The notes beneath the pieces were generated by a model. That model had not been told where the DNA came from. It did not search any database and worked only from the letters and a program-made list of their open reading frames with translations. A stretch of DNA of 64,000 bases from assembly GCF_014648635.1 (NCBI RefSeq), contig NZ_BMRM01000010.1, forward strand, positions 62,001-126,000, in the 5' to 3' direction. The stretch comes from Streptomyces cinerochromogenes (GTDB taxonomy: Bacteria > Actinomycetota > Actinomycetes > Streptomycetales > Streptomycetaceae). The translations under genes were made by a program, and so were the position numbers. Position 1 is the first letter of the stretch. The number at the start of each line of letters is the position of its first letter. Shown here one piece after another: positions 31,560 to 38,619 of this stretch.

Positions 31560-32279
31560 ATGCACCGGAACCCCGCCGCTCCCCCGCCGCCCCCCTCTCC
31601 CCGACCGTCGACGGCACCCCGCACCGCCGCCCGGCTGGCCGCCGCCCTCGGCGCCGGCTTCCTGGTGCTGCTGGTCCTCGTGGCCCTGCGCTGGCACCCC
31701 CTGATCGCCGTGGACGGTGACATCTCCGACGCCGCCCACCGCTGGGCGGTCCGCGACCGGGAGGTGACGCGGGTCTTCCGGGTGCTGACCGACTGGGTGT
31801 GGGACCCGCTGACCATGCGTCTGCTGTGCGCGGCGGCGGCGGTGTGGCTGGTGTGGCGGCGGTCGGCCTGGTGGACGGCGCTGTGGCTGGCGGTCACCTG
31901 CGCGGTGGCCGCGGGCCTGCAGCAGGGGGTGAAGGCCGCCGTGGGCCGCCCCCGGCCGGTCTGGCGGGATCCCGTCGACGTTGCCCACTACGCGGCCTTC
32001 CCGTCCGGTCACGCGATGACCGCCACCGTCGTCTGCGGCCTGCTGCTGTGGCTGCTGCACCGCTCCGGACCGGGCCGCGCCCTGTGGCGTACGGCGGTGG
32101 CGGCGGCGCTCGTCTCGGTGGTGGGCGTCGGTGTGACCCGGGTGTGGCTGGGCGTCCACTGGCCCTCGGACGTGCTGGGCGGCTGGCTGTCCGGGGCACT
32201 GCTGGTGGCGGTGGCGGTGCTGGTGTACGAGCGGCCGCGCGACGGCCGGCGCCGACTGCCGCCGCGCCGGCGCGGGTAG
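31560..32279 (+). CDS. PAP2 superfamily phosphatase
   Basis: The 239-residue membrane protein has the three phosphatase motifs: KAAVGRPRP (C1), FPSGHAM (C2 with catalytic His) and TRVWLGVHWPSDVLGG (C3 with the nucleophilic His and Asp). They are placed between transmembrane helices so that the active site faces outside. It probably dephosphorylates a lipid phosphate such as phosphatidate or undecaprenyl pyrophosphate. The N-terminus is Pro-rich and the C-terminus is Arg-rich. The ATG at 31560 lacks a strong ribosome-binding site. A strong hairpin lies downstream at 32415-32453. Confidence 0.88.
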   Translation: MHRNPAAPPPPPSPRPSTAPRTAARLAAALGAGFLVLLVLVALRWHPLIAVDGDISDAAHRWAVRDREVTRVFRVLTDWVWDPLTMRLLCAAAAVWLVWRRSAWWTALWLAVTCAVAAGLQQGVKAAVGRPRPVWRDPVDVAHYAAFPSGHAMTATVVCGLLLWLLHRSGPGRALWRTAVAAALVSVVGVGVTRVWLGVHWPSDVLGGWLSGALLVAVAVLVYERPRDGRRRLPPRRRG

Positions 32280-32414
32280 GGCCCCGCGCGTGGCTGCCGT
32301 GCCGGGCCGAGGTGCGACAAAGGAGTTGCCCCTGACCGGAGAGTCCCGGCAGTGTTGCGGAATCGGGAGGCGGCCGCGGCGTAACCGGCAGGCCTGGCCC
32401 TGTACTTCGGCACC

Positions 32415-32453
32415 GTCCGTCTGGGACGCTCCCCCGCGTCGCCCCAGACGGAC
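32415..32453 (+). terminator. Strong stem-loop downstream of the PAP2 gene
   Basis: GTCCGTCTGGG (32415-32425) and CCCAGACGGAC (32443-32453) form an 11-bp perfect stem, and ACGC/GCGT inside the loop can extend it. It is about 135 nt after the PAP2 stop and about 40 nt before the TetR promoter, so it most likely insulates the two units. Confidence 0.65.
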
Positions 32454-32493
32454 GGCAGTTCCGGGCGGGCACCGAGCATGGGGGTGCCCCGAT

Positions 32494-32528
32494 GCGTTGA
32501 GTATAGTTGGCTGGCAGCCAGTCAACGC
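32494..32528 (+). promoter_or_regulatory. TetR promoter with nested palindromic operator
   Basis: An outer inverted repeat GCGTTGA (32494-32500) / TCAACGC (32522-32528) encloses an inner palindrome TGGCTGGCAGCCA (32508-32520). The -10 TATAGT (32502-32507) lies between the two left half-sites. A dimeric or double-dimeric TetR protein bound here would cover the promoter, consistent with autorepression. Confidence 0.7.
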
Positions 32529-32540
32529 AGGAGTTACAGA

Positions 32541-33209
32541 ATGTCCCCGCGCAGCGCCTCGGTCAATGAAGAATTGCGGCGGCGTTCCCGGGAACGGCTG
32601 CTGCAGGCCGCCGTCGAGCTGGTCGGTGAGCACGGGTTCGAGGCCACGACGCTCGGCGACATCGCGGACCGGGCCGGTTCGGCGCGCGGACTGGTGTCGT
32701 ACTACTTCCCCGGCAAGCGCCAGTTGGTGCAGTCCGCCGTCCACCGGCTCATGCACCGCACGCTGGAGGAGGCGCTGGAGCGGGAGCCGCGCACCGAGGA
32801 CGGGCGGGAGCGGCTGGCCCGGGCCATCGACGCGGTCCTGGGCCTGGCCCGGGACCGGCCCGTGCTGATGCGCCAGCACATGGCGGGTCTGCTCCAGGCC
32901 GAGGGTTTCGTGCAGTGCCCCGAACAGCGCCGACTCGCGGAGCTGCTGAGCGACACCGTCGCCCGGTACGGCGCGCAGAACGTCTCGGCCGACTACCCGA
33001 TGCTGCGGGCCCTGTTGATGGGCGCGGTGTACGCGGCGCTGGTGCCGGGCGTGCCGATGCCCGTGCCGGCACTGCGGGCCGAACTGTTCCAGCGGTACGG
33101 ACTGGACTGGGAGATGGGGGTGCCCCCGGAGAGCGAGCCGGGGCCCGGGGCGGGGGACGAGGACCTGTCCCGGTTCTTCGCCACGGAGCGACGGCCGGAG
33201 AGTTCCTGA
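32541..33209 (+). CDS. TetR family transcriptional regulator
   Basis: The 222-residue protein has the TetR helix-turn-helix in the first 60 residues (RERLLQAAVELVGEHGFEAT, TLGDIADRAGSARGLVSYYF). An all-helical ligand-binding domain follows, and then an acidic tail. GCAGGAG at 32527-32533 precedes the ATG at 32541. Its promoter is covered by a palindrome, so autorepression is likely. No obvious target gene lies beside it; the convergent DUF6214 gene starts far away. Confidence 0.9.
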   Translation: MSPRSASVNEELRRRSRERLLQAAVELVGEHGFEATTLGDIADRAGSARGLVSYYFPGKRQLVQSAVHRLMHRTLEEALEREPRTEDGRERLARAIDAVLGLARDRPVLMRQHMAGLLQAEGFVQCPEQRRLAELLSDTVARYGAQNVSADYPMLRALLMGAVYAALVPGVPMPVPALRAELFQRYGLDWEMGVPPESEPGPGAGDEDLSRFFATERRPESS

Positions 33210-33213
33210 CGGT

Positions 33214-34020
33214 TCAGCGGCGGGCGTGACGAGGGGTCAGGAAGCCCGCGTCCCGGGCCTGGGCGATCAGCCGGAGGGCGCGTCGGCGGCCGCGTCCGGT
33301 CGCGTTCATCACGGCGAGCACCGGGTCGGTGCCCTCGTCCTGCGCGGTCCGGTACCGCCGCGCGACGAGCCGGCGTCCCTCGATGCCGCGCGGCCAGGCC
33401 TGCCGGGCGCGGCGCGCACCCGGGCGTCGGCCGGCCTCCGCTCCGGGCCCGCCGGCCGGCGCCGCGCGCCGGGCGCCCGTGTCGAGGGGGTCGCGCTCGC
33501 CCCGCCGACCCGGCCCGGCGCCGCCCGCGTGCCCCCCGTCCGCCGCATCCTCCGTCTCCACCAGACCATTCGCCTTCGCCACGCCCCCCGCCCCCACCGC
33601 GCCGTCCGTCCCCAGCGCGCCGCCCGTCCCCACCGCGCCGTCCGTCCCCACCGCGCCGCCCATCTCCAGTGCGCCGCCCATCTCCAGTGCGCCGCCCGCG
33701 TCCGCCGCGCCGTTCGCTTTCGCCGCGCCGTTCGTCCCCGCAGCGCCCCCCGTCTCCACCACGCCGCCCGCGTCCGCCGCACCCACCGCATACACGCCGC
33801 ACGCCTCGGACAGCGGTCCCCCGAGCCAGTCGGCGAGCAGCGTCAGATCGGCCAGGGACAGGGGCGGTTGGGCCTTGACGTCCTCCACGGAGACGCGCCC
33901 GGCGTGCACCACGGCGAGGGCGTCGACCCCGGCACCGTCGGGGAAGGCCAGCCGGACGTGGAACCAGGACGTCGCGCCGCCGTACTCCCGCACCTCCCAC
34001 GCGGGCCGCACGGAGACCAC
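33214..34020 (-). CDS. DUF6214 family protein with an inserted hexapeptide repeat
   Basis: The 268-residue protein has two conserved parts. The N-terminal VRPAWEVREYGGATSWFHV to LLADWLGGPLSEACG (about 75 residues) and the C-terminal QAWPRGIEGRRLVARRY to ARDAGFLTPRHARR (about 70 residues) match a Streptomyces family I know as DUF6214. Between them, residues about 80-162 are about fourteen hexapeptide repeats of the form GAxxxG, encoded by 18-bp units. The C-terminal part contains a likely DNA-binding-like helix pair (DPVLAVMNATGRGRRRALRL). The start is placed at the GTG at 34020, after GGGGGA. A GTG at 34071 is an alternative. Confidence 0.65.
   Translation of the reverse strand: MVSVRPAWEVREYGGATSWFHVRLAFPDGAGVDALAVVHAGRVSVEDVKAQPPLSLADLTLLADWLGGPLSEACGVYAVGAADAGGVVETGGAAGTNGAAKANGAADAGGALEMGGALEMGGAVGTDGAVGTGGALGTDGAVGAGGVAKANGLVETEDAADGGHAGGAGPGRRGERDPLDTGARRAAPAGGPGAEAGRRPGARRARQAWPRGIEGRRLVARRYRTAQDEGTDPVLAVMNATGRGRRRALRLIAQARDAGFLTPRHARR
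33535..33783. repeat. In-frame 18-bp minisatellite (hexapeptide repeat)
   Basis: About 14 imperfect 18-bp units lie inside the DUF6214 gene. Two consecutive units around 33655-33690 (GCCGCCCATCTCCAGTGC) are identical. The encoded hexapeptides include GALEMG twice, GAVGTD, GAVGTG, GALGTD and GAAKAN. The unit is a multiple of three, so gain or loss of units keeps the frame. Confidence 0.9.
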
Positions 34021-34219
34021 GCCGTCCCCCGCGTTCCGATCAGAAAGATTAAGAAAGGATGCTTCCAGCACGCACGCAACGTAACCAATTGATCACACCT
34101 TGAACCGACGGACATCGGCGGACACGTCTCGGGTCACCCCACCGGCCCCTGCCGCCGTGCGCCCCGGAGTGCCATCCTGGAGCCGTCCGCACACCCTCCT
34201 TGGGGCGAGGAGTACCGCT

Positions 34220-35557
34220 GTGCTGCGTGTCGCCGTCGTCGGTTCCGGGCCGAGTGGGTGTTACACCGCCCAGAGCCTGGTCCAGAGTGATCCCGGAGTC
34301 CTGGTGGACGTCCTGGACCGGCTGCCGTGCCCGTACGGCCTGGTCCGCTACGGCGTCGCGCCCGACCACGAGAAGATCAAGTCCCTGCAGGGCAGCCTGC
34401 GTACGGTGCTGGAGCACGAGCGGGTGCGGTTCCTGGGCGGGGTCCGGGTGGGCGGCCCGGGCGGGCTGCCGGTCGAGGTCCTGCGCGGGCTCTACCACGC
34501 GGTCGTCTACTGCGTGGGCGCCGCCACCGACCGCCGGCTCGGCATCCCCGGCGAGGAGCTGCCGGGCAGCTGGTCCGCGACCGAGTTCGTGTCCTGGTAC
34601 AGCGCCCATCCGGACGCGGCCGACGCGGGCTTCCTGCGCGGGGTGCGGTCGGCGGTGGTCATCGGGGTGGGCAATGTCGCCGTGGACGTCACCCGGATGC
34701 TGGTCCGGGGCGCGGCGGAGCTGCGGCCCACGGACATCCCGCAGGCCGCGCTGGACACGCTGACGGCGAGCGGGCTGACCGAGGTGCAGATGGTGGGCCG
34801 GCGCGGGCCCGCCCAGGCCCGGTTCACCACCAAGGAACTGCGCGAGCTGGGCGCCCTGCCCGGCACCGACGTGACCGTGGACGAGGCCGAGCTGGCGCTC
34901 GATCCGGCCGATCCGGGCGCGCTGCCGGCCGGGCCGCGCCGCAATCTGGAGGTGCTGCGCGCCTGGGCGGCGCGGCCCGTGACGGCTGCCGCGGCCCGGC
35001 GGGTCCGGCTGCGCTTCTTCCTGCGTCCGGTGGAGCTGCTGGCGGAGGGCGGCCGGGTGGGCGCGGTGCGCTTCGAGCGGACGGCACCGGACGGTGCGGG
35101 CGGCGTGACCGGCACGGGGCGGTACGAAGACGTGCCCGCGCAGTTGGTGCTGCGCTCGGTGGGCTATCGCGGAGTGCCGCTGGAGGGGCTGCCGTTCGAT
35201 CCGGCGAGCGGCACGATCCCGCACCGGGAGGGCCGGGTCCTGCGCGACGGTGCGCCCGCCCCGGGCGAGTACGTCGCCGGCTGGATCAAGCGCGGTCCGA
35301 CGGGGGTCATCGGCACCAACCGGCCCTGCGCCAAGGAGACGGTGACCTCCCTGCTCGCGGACGCCCCCGCGCTCGCCCGCACGGACGTGCCGGTGGACCC
35401 GGTCGCGGCCCTCCGGGCGGCGGGCGTCGAGCCCGTGCCCTGGGACGGCTGGCTGGCGATCGAGCGGGCCGAGGCGGAGTTGGGAGCGCGGCTGGGGCGC
35501 GGCGTGGTGAAGCTGGCCGACTGGGACACGCTGCTCGGGGTGGCACGGGTGTCGTAA
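34220..35557 (+). CDS. FAD-dependent ferredoxin--NADP reductase (FprA/adrenodoxin reductase-like)
   Basis: The 445-residue protein has the FAD motif VAVVGSGPSGCYTAQSL, DRLPCPYGLVRYGVAPDHEK, the NADP-binding VVIGVGNVAVDVTRML, and the late AGWIKRGPTGVIGTNR, which is characteristic of adrenodoxin reductase/FprA enzymes. It transfers electrons between NADPH and a ferredoxin, for instance for cytochromes P450. The GTG at 34220 is fixed by GGCGAGGAG upstream and by the glycine motif immediately after. It is divergent from the DUF6214 gene. Confidence 0.93.
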   Translation: MLRVAVVGSGPSGCYTAQSLVQSDPGVLVDVLDRLPCPYGLVRYGVAPDHEKIKSLQGSLRTVLEHERVRFLGGVRVGGPGGLPVEVLRGLYHAVVYCVGAATDRRLGIPGEELPGSWSATEFVSWYSAHPDAADAGFLRGVRSAVVIGVGNVAVDVTRMLVRGAAELRPTDIPQAALDTLTASGLTEVQMVGRRGPAQARFTTKELRELGALPGTDVTVDEAELALDPADPGALPAGPRRNLEVLRAWAARPVTAAAARRVRLRFFLRPVELLAEGGRVGAVRFERTAPDGAGGVTGTGRYEDVPAQLVLRSVGYRGVPLEGLPFDPASGTIPHREGRVLRDGAPAPGEYVAGWIKRGPTGVIGTNRPCAKETVTSLLADAPALARTDVPVDPVAALRAAGVEPVPWDGWLAIERAEAELGARLGRGVVKLADWDTLLGVARVS

Positions 35558-35684
35558 CGTCCCGCGGCCGGCGGGCGGGCAGGACACACGGCGGCAACAG
35601 GCTGGAAATCAACAAACTGTTCAAGCGGCTTACGGTCTCGTCCTGTTCGGATGCCACTCCCCACCAGCCGCTGATGGAGTTCCC

Positions 35685-37076
35685 ATGGCCACGACCGCAG
35701 ACGTGCACCCCGTCGACGAGATACCCCCGGTACGCCGGCTGGCCGCCTTCGGGCTCCAGCACGTGCTCGCGATGTACGCGGGTGCCGTCGCGGTGCCGCT
35801 CGTGGTGGGCGGTGCGATGAAGCTGCCGCCCGCCGACCTGGCGTACCTGATCACCGCGGACCTGCTGGTGTGCGGCATCGCCACGCTGATCCAGTGTGTG
35901 GGCTTCTGGCGGTTCGGGGTGCGGCTGCCGATCATGCAGGGGTGCACGTTCGCGGCCGTGTCGCCGATGGTGCTCATCGGGACGACGGAGGGCGGACTGC
36001 CCGCGATCTACGGCTCGGTGATCGTCGCGGGACTGGCGATCATGCTGCTCGCGCCGGTCTTCGGCAGGCTGCTGCGCTTCTTCCCGCCACTGGTGACCGG
36101 CACGGTGATCCTGGTCATCGGTGTCTCACTGCTGCCGGTCGCGGGCAACTGGGCGGCGGGCGGAGCCGGGGCGGAGGACTTCGGCGCGCCGGGGAACCTG
36201 GCGCTGGCGGGGTTCGTGCTGGCGGTGGTGCTCGGCGTGCAGCGGTTCGCGCCCGCCTCCCTCTCCCGGGTCTCCGTGCTCATCGGGATCGCGGTCGGGC
36301 TGGCGGTCGCCGTGCCGTTCGGGTTCACCGACTTCAGCGGGGTCGGGGACGCCGACTGGGTGGGCGTCAGCACGCCGTTCCACTTCGGGGCGCCCGAGTT
36401 CCGGGGCTCGGCGATCGTGTCGATGCTGGTGGTGGCCCTGGTGACCATGACCGAGACGACCGGTGACCTGATCGCCGTCGGCGAGCTGACCGGGCGGAAG
36501 GTCGAGCCGCGCTCCCTCTCCGACGGGCTGCGCGCCGACGGCCTGTCGACCGTGCTGGGCGGGGTGTTCAACACCTTCCCGTACACGGCGTACGCGCAGA
36601 ACGTGGGTCTGGTCGGGATGACCCGGGTGCGCAGCCGCTGGGTGGTGGCCGCGGCCGGCGGGATCCTGGTGCTGCTCGGCCTGCTGCCCAAGCTGGGCGC
36701 GGTGGTCGCGGCGGTCCCGGCGCCGGTGCTCGGCGGGGCCGGCCTGGTGATGTTCGGGACGGTCGCGGCGAGCGGGCTGCGGACGCTGGCCCGGGTCGAC
36801 TTCCGGGGGAACGACAACCTGACCGTGGTGGCCGTCTCGGTGGCGGTCGGCATGCTGCCGGTGGGTGTGCCGACGGTGTACGAGAAGTTCCCGGACTGGT
36901 TCCAGACGGTGATGAACAGCGGTATCAGCGCGGGCTGCCTCTCCGCGATCGCGCTGAACCTGCTCTTCAACCACCTGCGGGCGAGGCGGGGTTCAGCGGC
37001 CGTCGCCGATGCGGGCGGCCTGCCGGTCGGCGGCGGCGAGAAGGCTGTCGAGCAGCCCCGGGAAGAGGCCCTCTAG
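35685..37076 (+). CDS. NCS2 nucleobase:cation symporter (uracil/xanthine permease)
   Basis: The 463-residue membrane protein has 12-14 hydrophobic helices and NCS2 family marks: GLQHVLAMYAGAVAVPLVVG in helix 1, RLPIMQGCTFAAVSPM, the core VTMTETTGDLIAVGELTG in helix 8 with the substrate-binding Glu, and NTFPYTAYAQNVGLVGMT. It imports a purine or pyrimidine base with protons or sodium. GGAG precedes the ATG. The C-terminal hydrophilic tail (from about residue 436) overlaps the convergent ArsR gene by 84 bp. Confidence 0.93.
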   Translation: MATTADVHPVDEIPPVRRLAAFGLQHVLAMYAGAVAVPLVVGGAMKLPPADLAYLITADLLVCGIATLIQCVGFWRFGVRLPIMQGCTFAAVSPMVLIGTTEGGLPAIYGSVIVAGLAIMLLAPVFGRLLRFFPPLVTGTVILVIGVSLLPVAGNWAAGGAGAEDFGAPGNLALAGFVLAVVLGVQRFAPASLSRVSVLIGIAVGLAVAVPFGFTDFSGVGDADWVGVSTPFHFGAPEFRGSAIVSMLVVALVTMTETTGDLIAVGELTGRKVEPRSLSDGLRADGLSTVLGGVFNTFPYTAYAQNVGLVGMTRVRSRWVVAAAGGILVLLGLLPKLGAVVAAVPAPVLGGAGLVMFGTVAASGLRTLARVDFRGNDNLTVVAVSVAVGMLPVGVPTVYEKFPDWFQTVMNSGISAGCLSAIALNLLFNHLRARRGSAAVADAGGLPVGGGEKAVEQPREEAL

Positions 37077-37349
37077 GTCGTCCCGGCGCAGGCCGTTCAT
37101 CTTGGCCGTGCCCCGGTAGACCTGCCGGATGACCCCGCTCTCCCGCAGCACCCGGAAGTGGTGCGTGGAGGTGGACTTGGTCACCGGCAGGTCGAACTGC
37201 GAACAGGACAACTCCACTTCCTTGGCGGCGAGTTCGCAGACGATCTGCAGTCGCATCGGGTCGGAGAGCGCGTGCAGCACGGACTCCAGCCGGATCTGCT
37301 CCCGCTCCGGGTGCGGCAGCGCGCGGCCGGTGGTGGCGGTGTCGGTCAC
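36993..37349 (-). CDS. ArsR/SmtB-type winged-helix regulator
   Basis: The 118-residue protein has the ArsR fold: LESVLHALSDPMRLQIVCEL, a helix-turn-helix in LPVTKSTSTHHFRVLRESGV, and the wing IRQVYRGTAKMNGLRRDDL. The one obvious cysteine (LSCSQF) is not in a paired metal motif, so metal sensing is doubtful. The GTG at 37349 follows GAGGGGGCA. The gene is divergent from an old yellow enzyme, and four TACGAG/CTCGTA elements lie in the shared promoter; it probably controls both. Its 3' 84 bp overlap the permease gene. Confidence 0.85.
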   Translation of the reverse strand: MTDTATTGRALPHPEREQIRLESVLHALSDPMRLQIVCELAAKEVELSCSQFDLPVTKSTSTHHFRVLRESGVIRQVYRGTAKMNGLRRDDLEGLFPGLLDSLLAAADRQAARIGDGR

Positions 37350-37388
37350 GGCGGGTGCCCCCTCGTCACGGGATCTCTCGGTCCCCTC

Positions 37389-37446
37389 ATTGTACGAGGA
37401 GCGTCGTAGTTTGACACTCCTCGTAGTACGAGGGGTATCGTACGAG
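37389..37446. promoter_or_regulatory. Divergent promoter with repeated TACGAG operator elements
   Basis: Rightward: TTGACA (37411-37416), 17 bp, GGTATC (37434-37439). Leftward: -10 TACAAT (37389-37394, minus strand). Inverted 9-bp arms TACGAGGAG (37393-37401) and CTCCTCGTA (37417-37425) flank the -35 and enter the spacer; two more TACGAG copies start at 37427 and 37441. The arrangement fits an ArsR-type repressor shutting both divergent genes. Confidence 0.75.
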
Positions 37447-37479
37447 CCTGTCAGCGGTCCGTGACGAATGGAGTCCGTC

Positions 37480-38559
37480 GTGAGTGCCCTCTTCGAGCCC
37501 ATCACCCTGCGCGAAGTGACCATCCCGAACCGGGTGTGGATGGCCCCGATGTGCCAGTACTCGGCCGAACCGGAGGGCCCGCTCGCCGGCGCCCCGCACG
37601 ACTGGCACTTCGCGCACTACGCGGCGCGGGCCACCGGCGGCACCGGCCTGATCGTGGTGGAGGCCACCGCGGTCTCGCCCGAGGGCCGGATCTCGCCGTA
37701 CGACCTCGGGCTGTGGAACGACACCCAGGTGGAGGCGTTCCGCCGGATCACCCGCTTCCTCGCCGCGCACGGCACCGTGCCGGCGGTCCAGCTCGCCCAC
37801 GCCGGACGCAAGGCCTCCACCGACCAGCCGTGGAAGGGTGGCGCGCCGCTCGGCCCGCAGGCGCGCGGCTGGCAGCCGCTCGCCCCGAGCGCGGTGCCGT
37901 TCGACGAGCGCCACCCGGTGCCGACCGAGCTGACCGTCGAGGAGATCGGCGGGATCGTCGAGCGGTTCGCCGCCGCCGCGCGCCGGGCGCTCGCCGCGGG
38001 CTTCGAGGCCGTCGAGATCCACGGCGCCCACGGCTACCTGATCAACGAGTTCCTCTCCCCGCACTCCAACCACCGCACCGACGCCTACGGCGGCTCGTAC
38101 GAGAACCGCACCCGGTTCGCCCTGGAGGTCGTGGACGCCGTACGGGAGGTGTGGCCCGCGGACAAGCCGGTGTTCTTCCGCATCTCCGCGACCGACTGGC
38201 TCCAGGACGACGGCTGGACCACCGAGGACACGGTCCGTTTCGCCGGTGACCTGCACGCCCACGGCATCGACCTGCTCGACGTCTCCACCGGCGGCAACGC
38301 CTCCGGCGTCACCATCCCGACCGGGCCGGGTTACCAGGTCCCCTTCGCCACCCGGGTGAAGACCTCCACCCCGATGCCCGTCGGCGCCGTGGGCCTGATC
38401 ACCGAGACCGGACAGGCCGAGAAGGTCCTGGCGAACGGCGAGGCCGACGTGGTCCTCCTCGGCCGCGAGCTGCTGCGCAACCCCTCCTGGGCCCGGCACG
38501 CCGCCCGTGAACTGGGCGCGGAGATCCGGGTGCCGGACCAGTACCACCGCTCGGTCTGA
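37480..38559 (+). CDS. Old yellow enzyme family NADH:flavin oxidoreductase (YqjM-like)
   Basis: The 359-residue FMN enzyme begins SALFEPITLREVTIPNRVWMAPMCQYSA, with the flavin-tuning cysteine of the YqjM/thermophilic-like branch. It continues with QLAHAGRKAS and EIHGAHGYLINEFLSPHSN (substrate His pair and phosphate site), and ends with VGLITETGQAEKVL and LLGRELLRNPSW. It reduces activated alkenes with NAD(P)H. The GTG at 37480 has GGAG six nt upstream and is preferred to the ATG at 37468. It is under a strong promoter with operator repeats and divergent from an ArsR regulator, suggesting induction by an electrophile. Confidence 0.93.
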   Translation: MSALFEPITLREVTIPNRVWMAPMCQYSAEPEGPLAGAPHDWHFAHYAARATGGTGLIVVEATAVSPEGRISPYDLGLWNDTQVEAFRRITRFLAAHGTVPAVQLAHAGRKASTDQPWKGGAPLGPQARGWQPLAPSAVPFDERHPVPTELTVEEIGGIVERFAAAARRALAAGFEAVEIHGAHGYLINEFLSPHSNHRTDAYGGSYENRTRFALEVVDAVREVWPADKPVFFRISATDWLQDDGWTTEDTVRFAGDLHAHGIDLLDVSTGGNASGVTIPTGPGYQVPFATRVKTSTPMPVGAVGLITETGQAEKVLANGEADVVLLGRELLRNPSWARHAARELGAEIRVPDQYHRSV

Positions 38560-38564
38560 GCCCG

Positions 38565-38618
38565 CACCCGCCGCTGCCGGCCCGCTCCGGGCGAGGGACG
38601 GGCGGCGGGCGGCGGGTG
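38565..38618. terminator. Possible stem-loop between old yellow enzyme and P-type ATPase genes
   Basis: CACCCGCCGC (38565-38574) and GCGGCGGGTG (38609-38618) are perfect complements across a 34-nt GC-rich loop, between the two convergent stops. Confidence 0.35.
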
Positions 38619-38619
38619 G

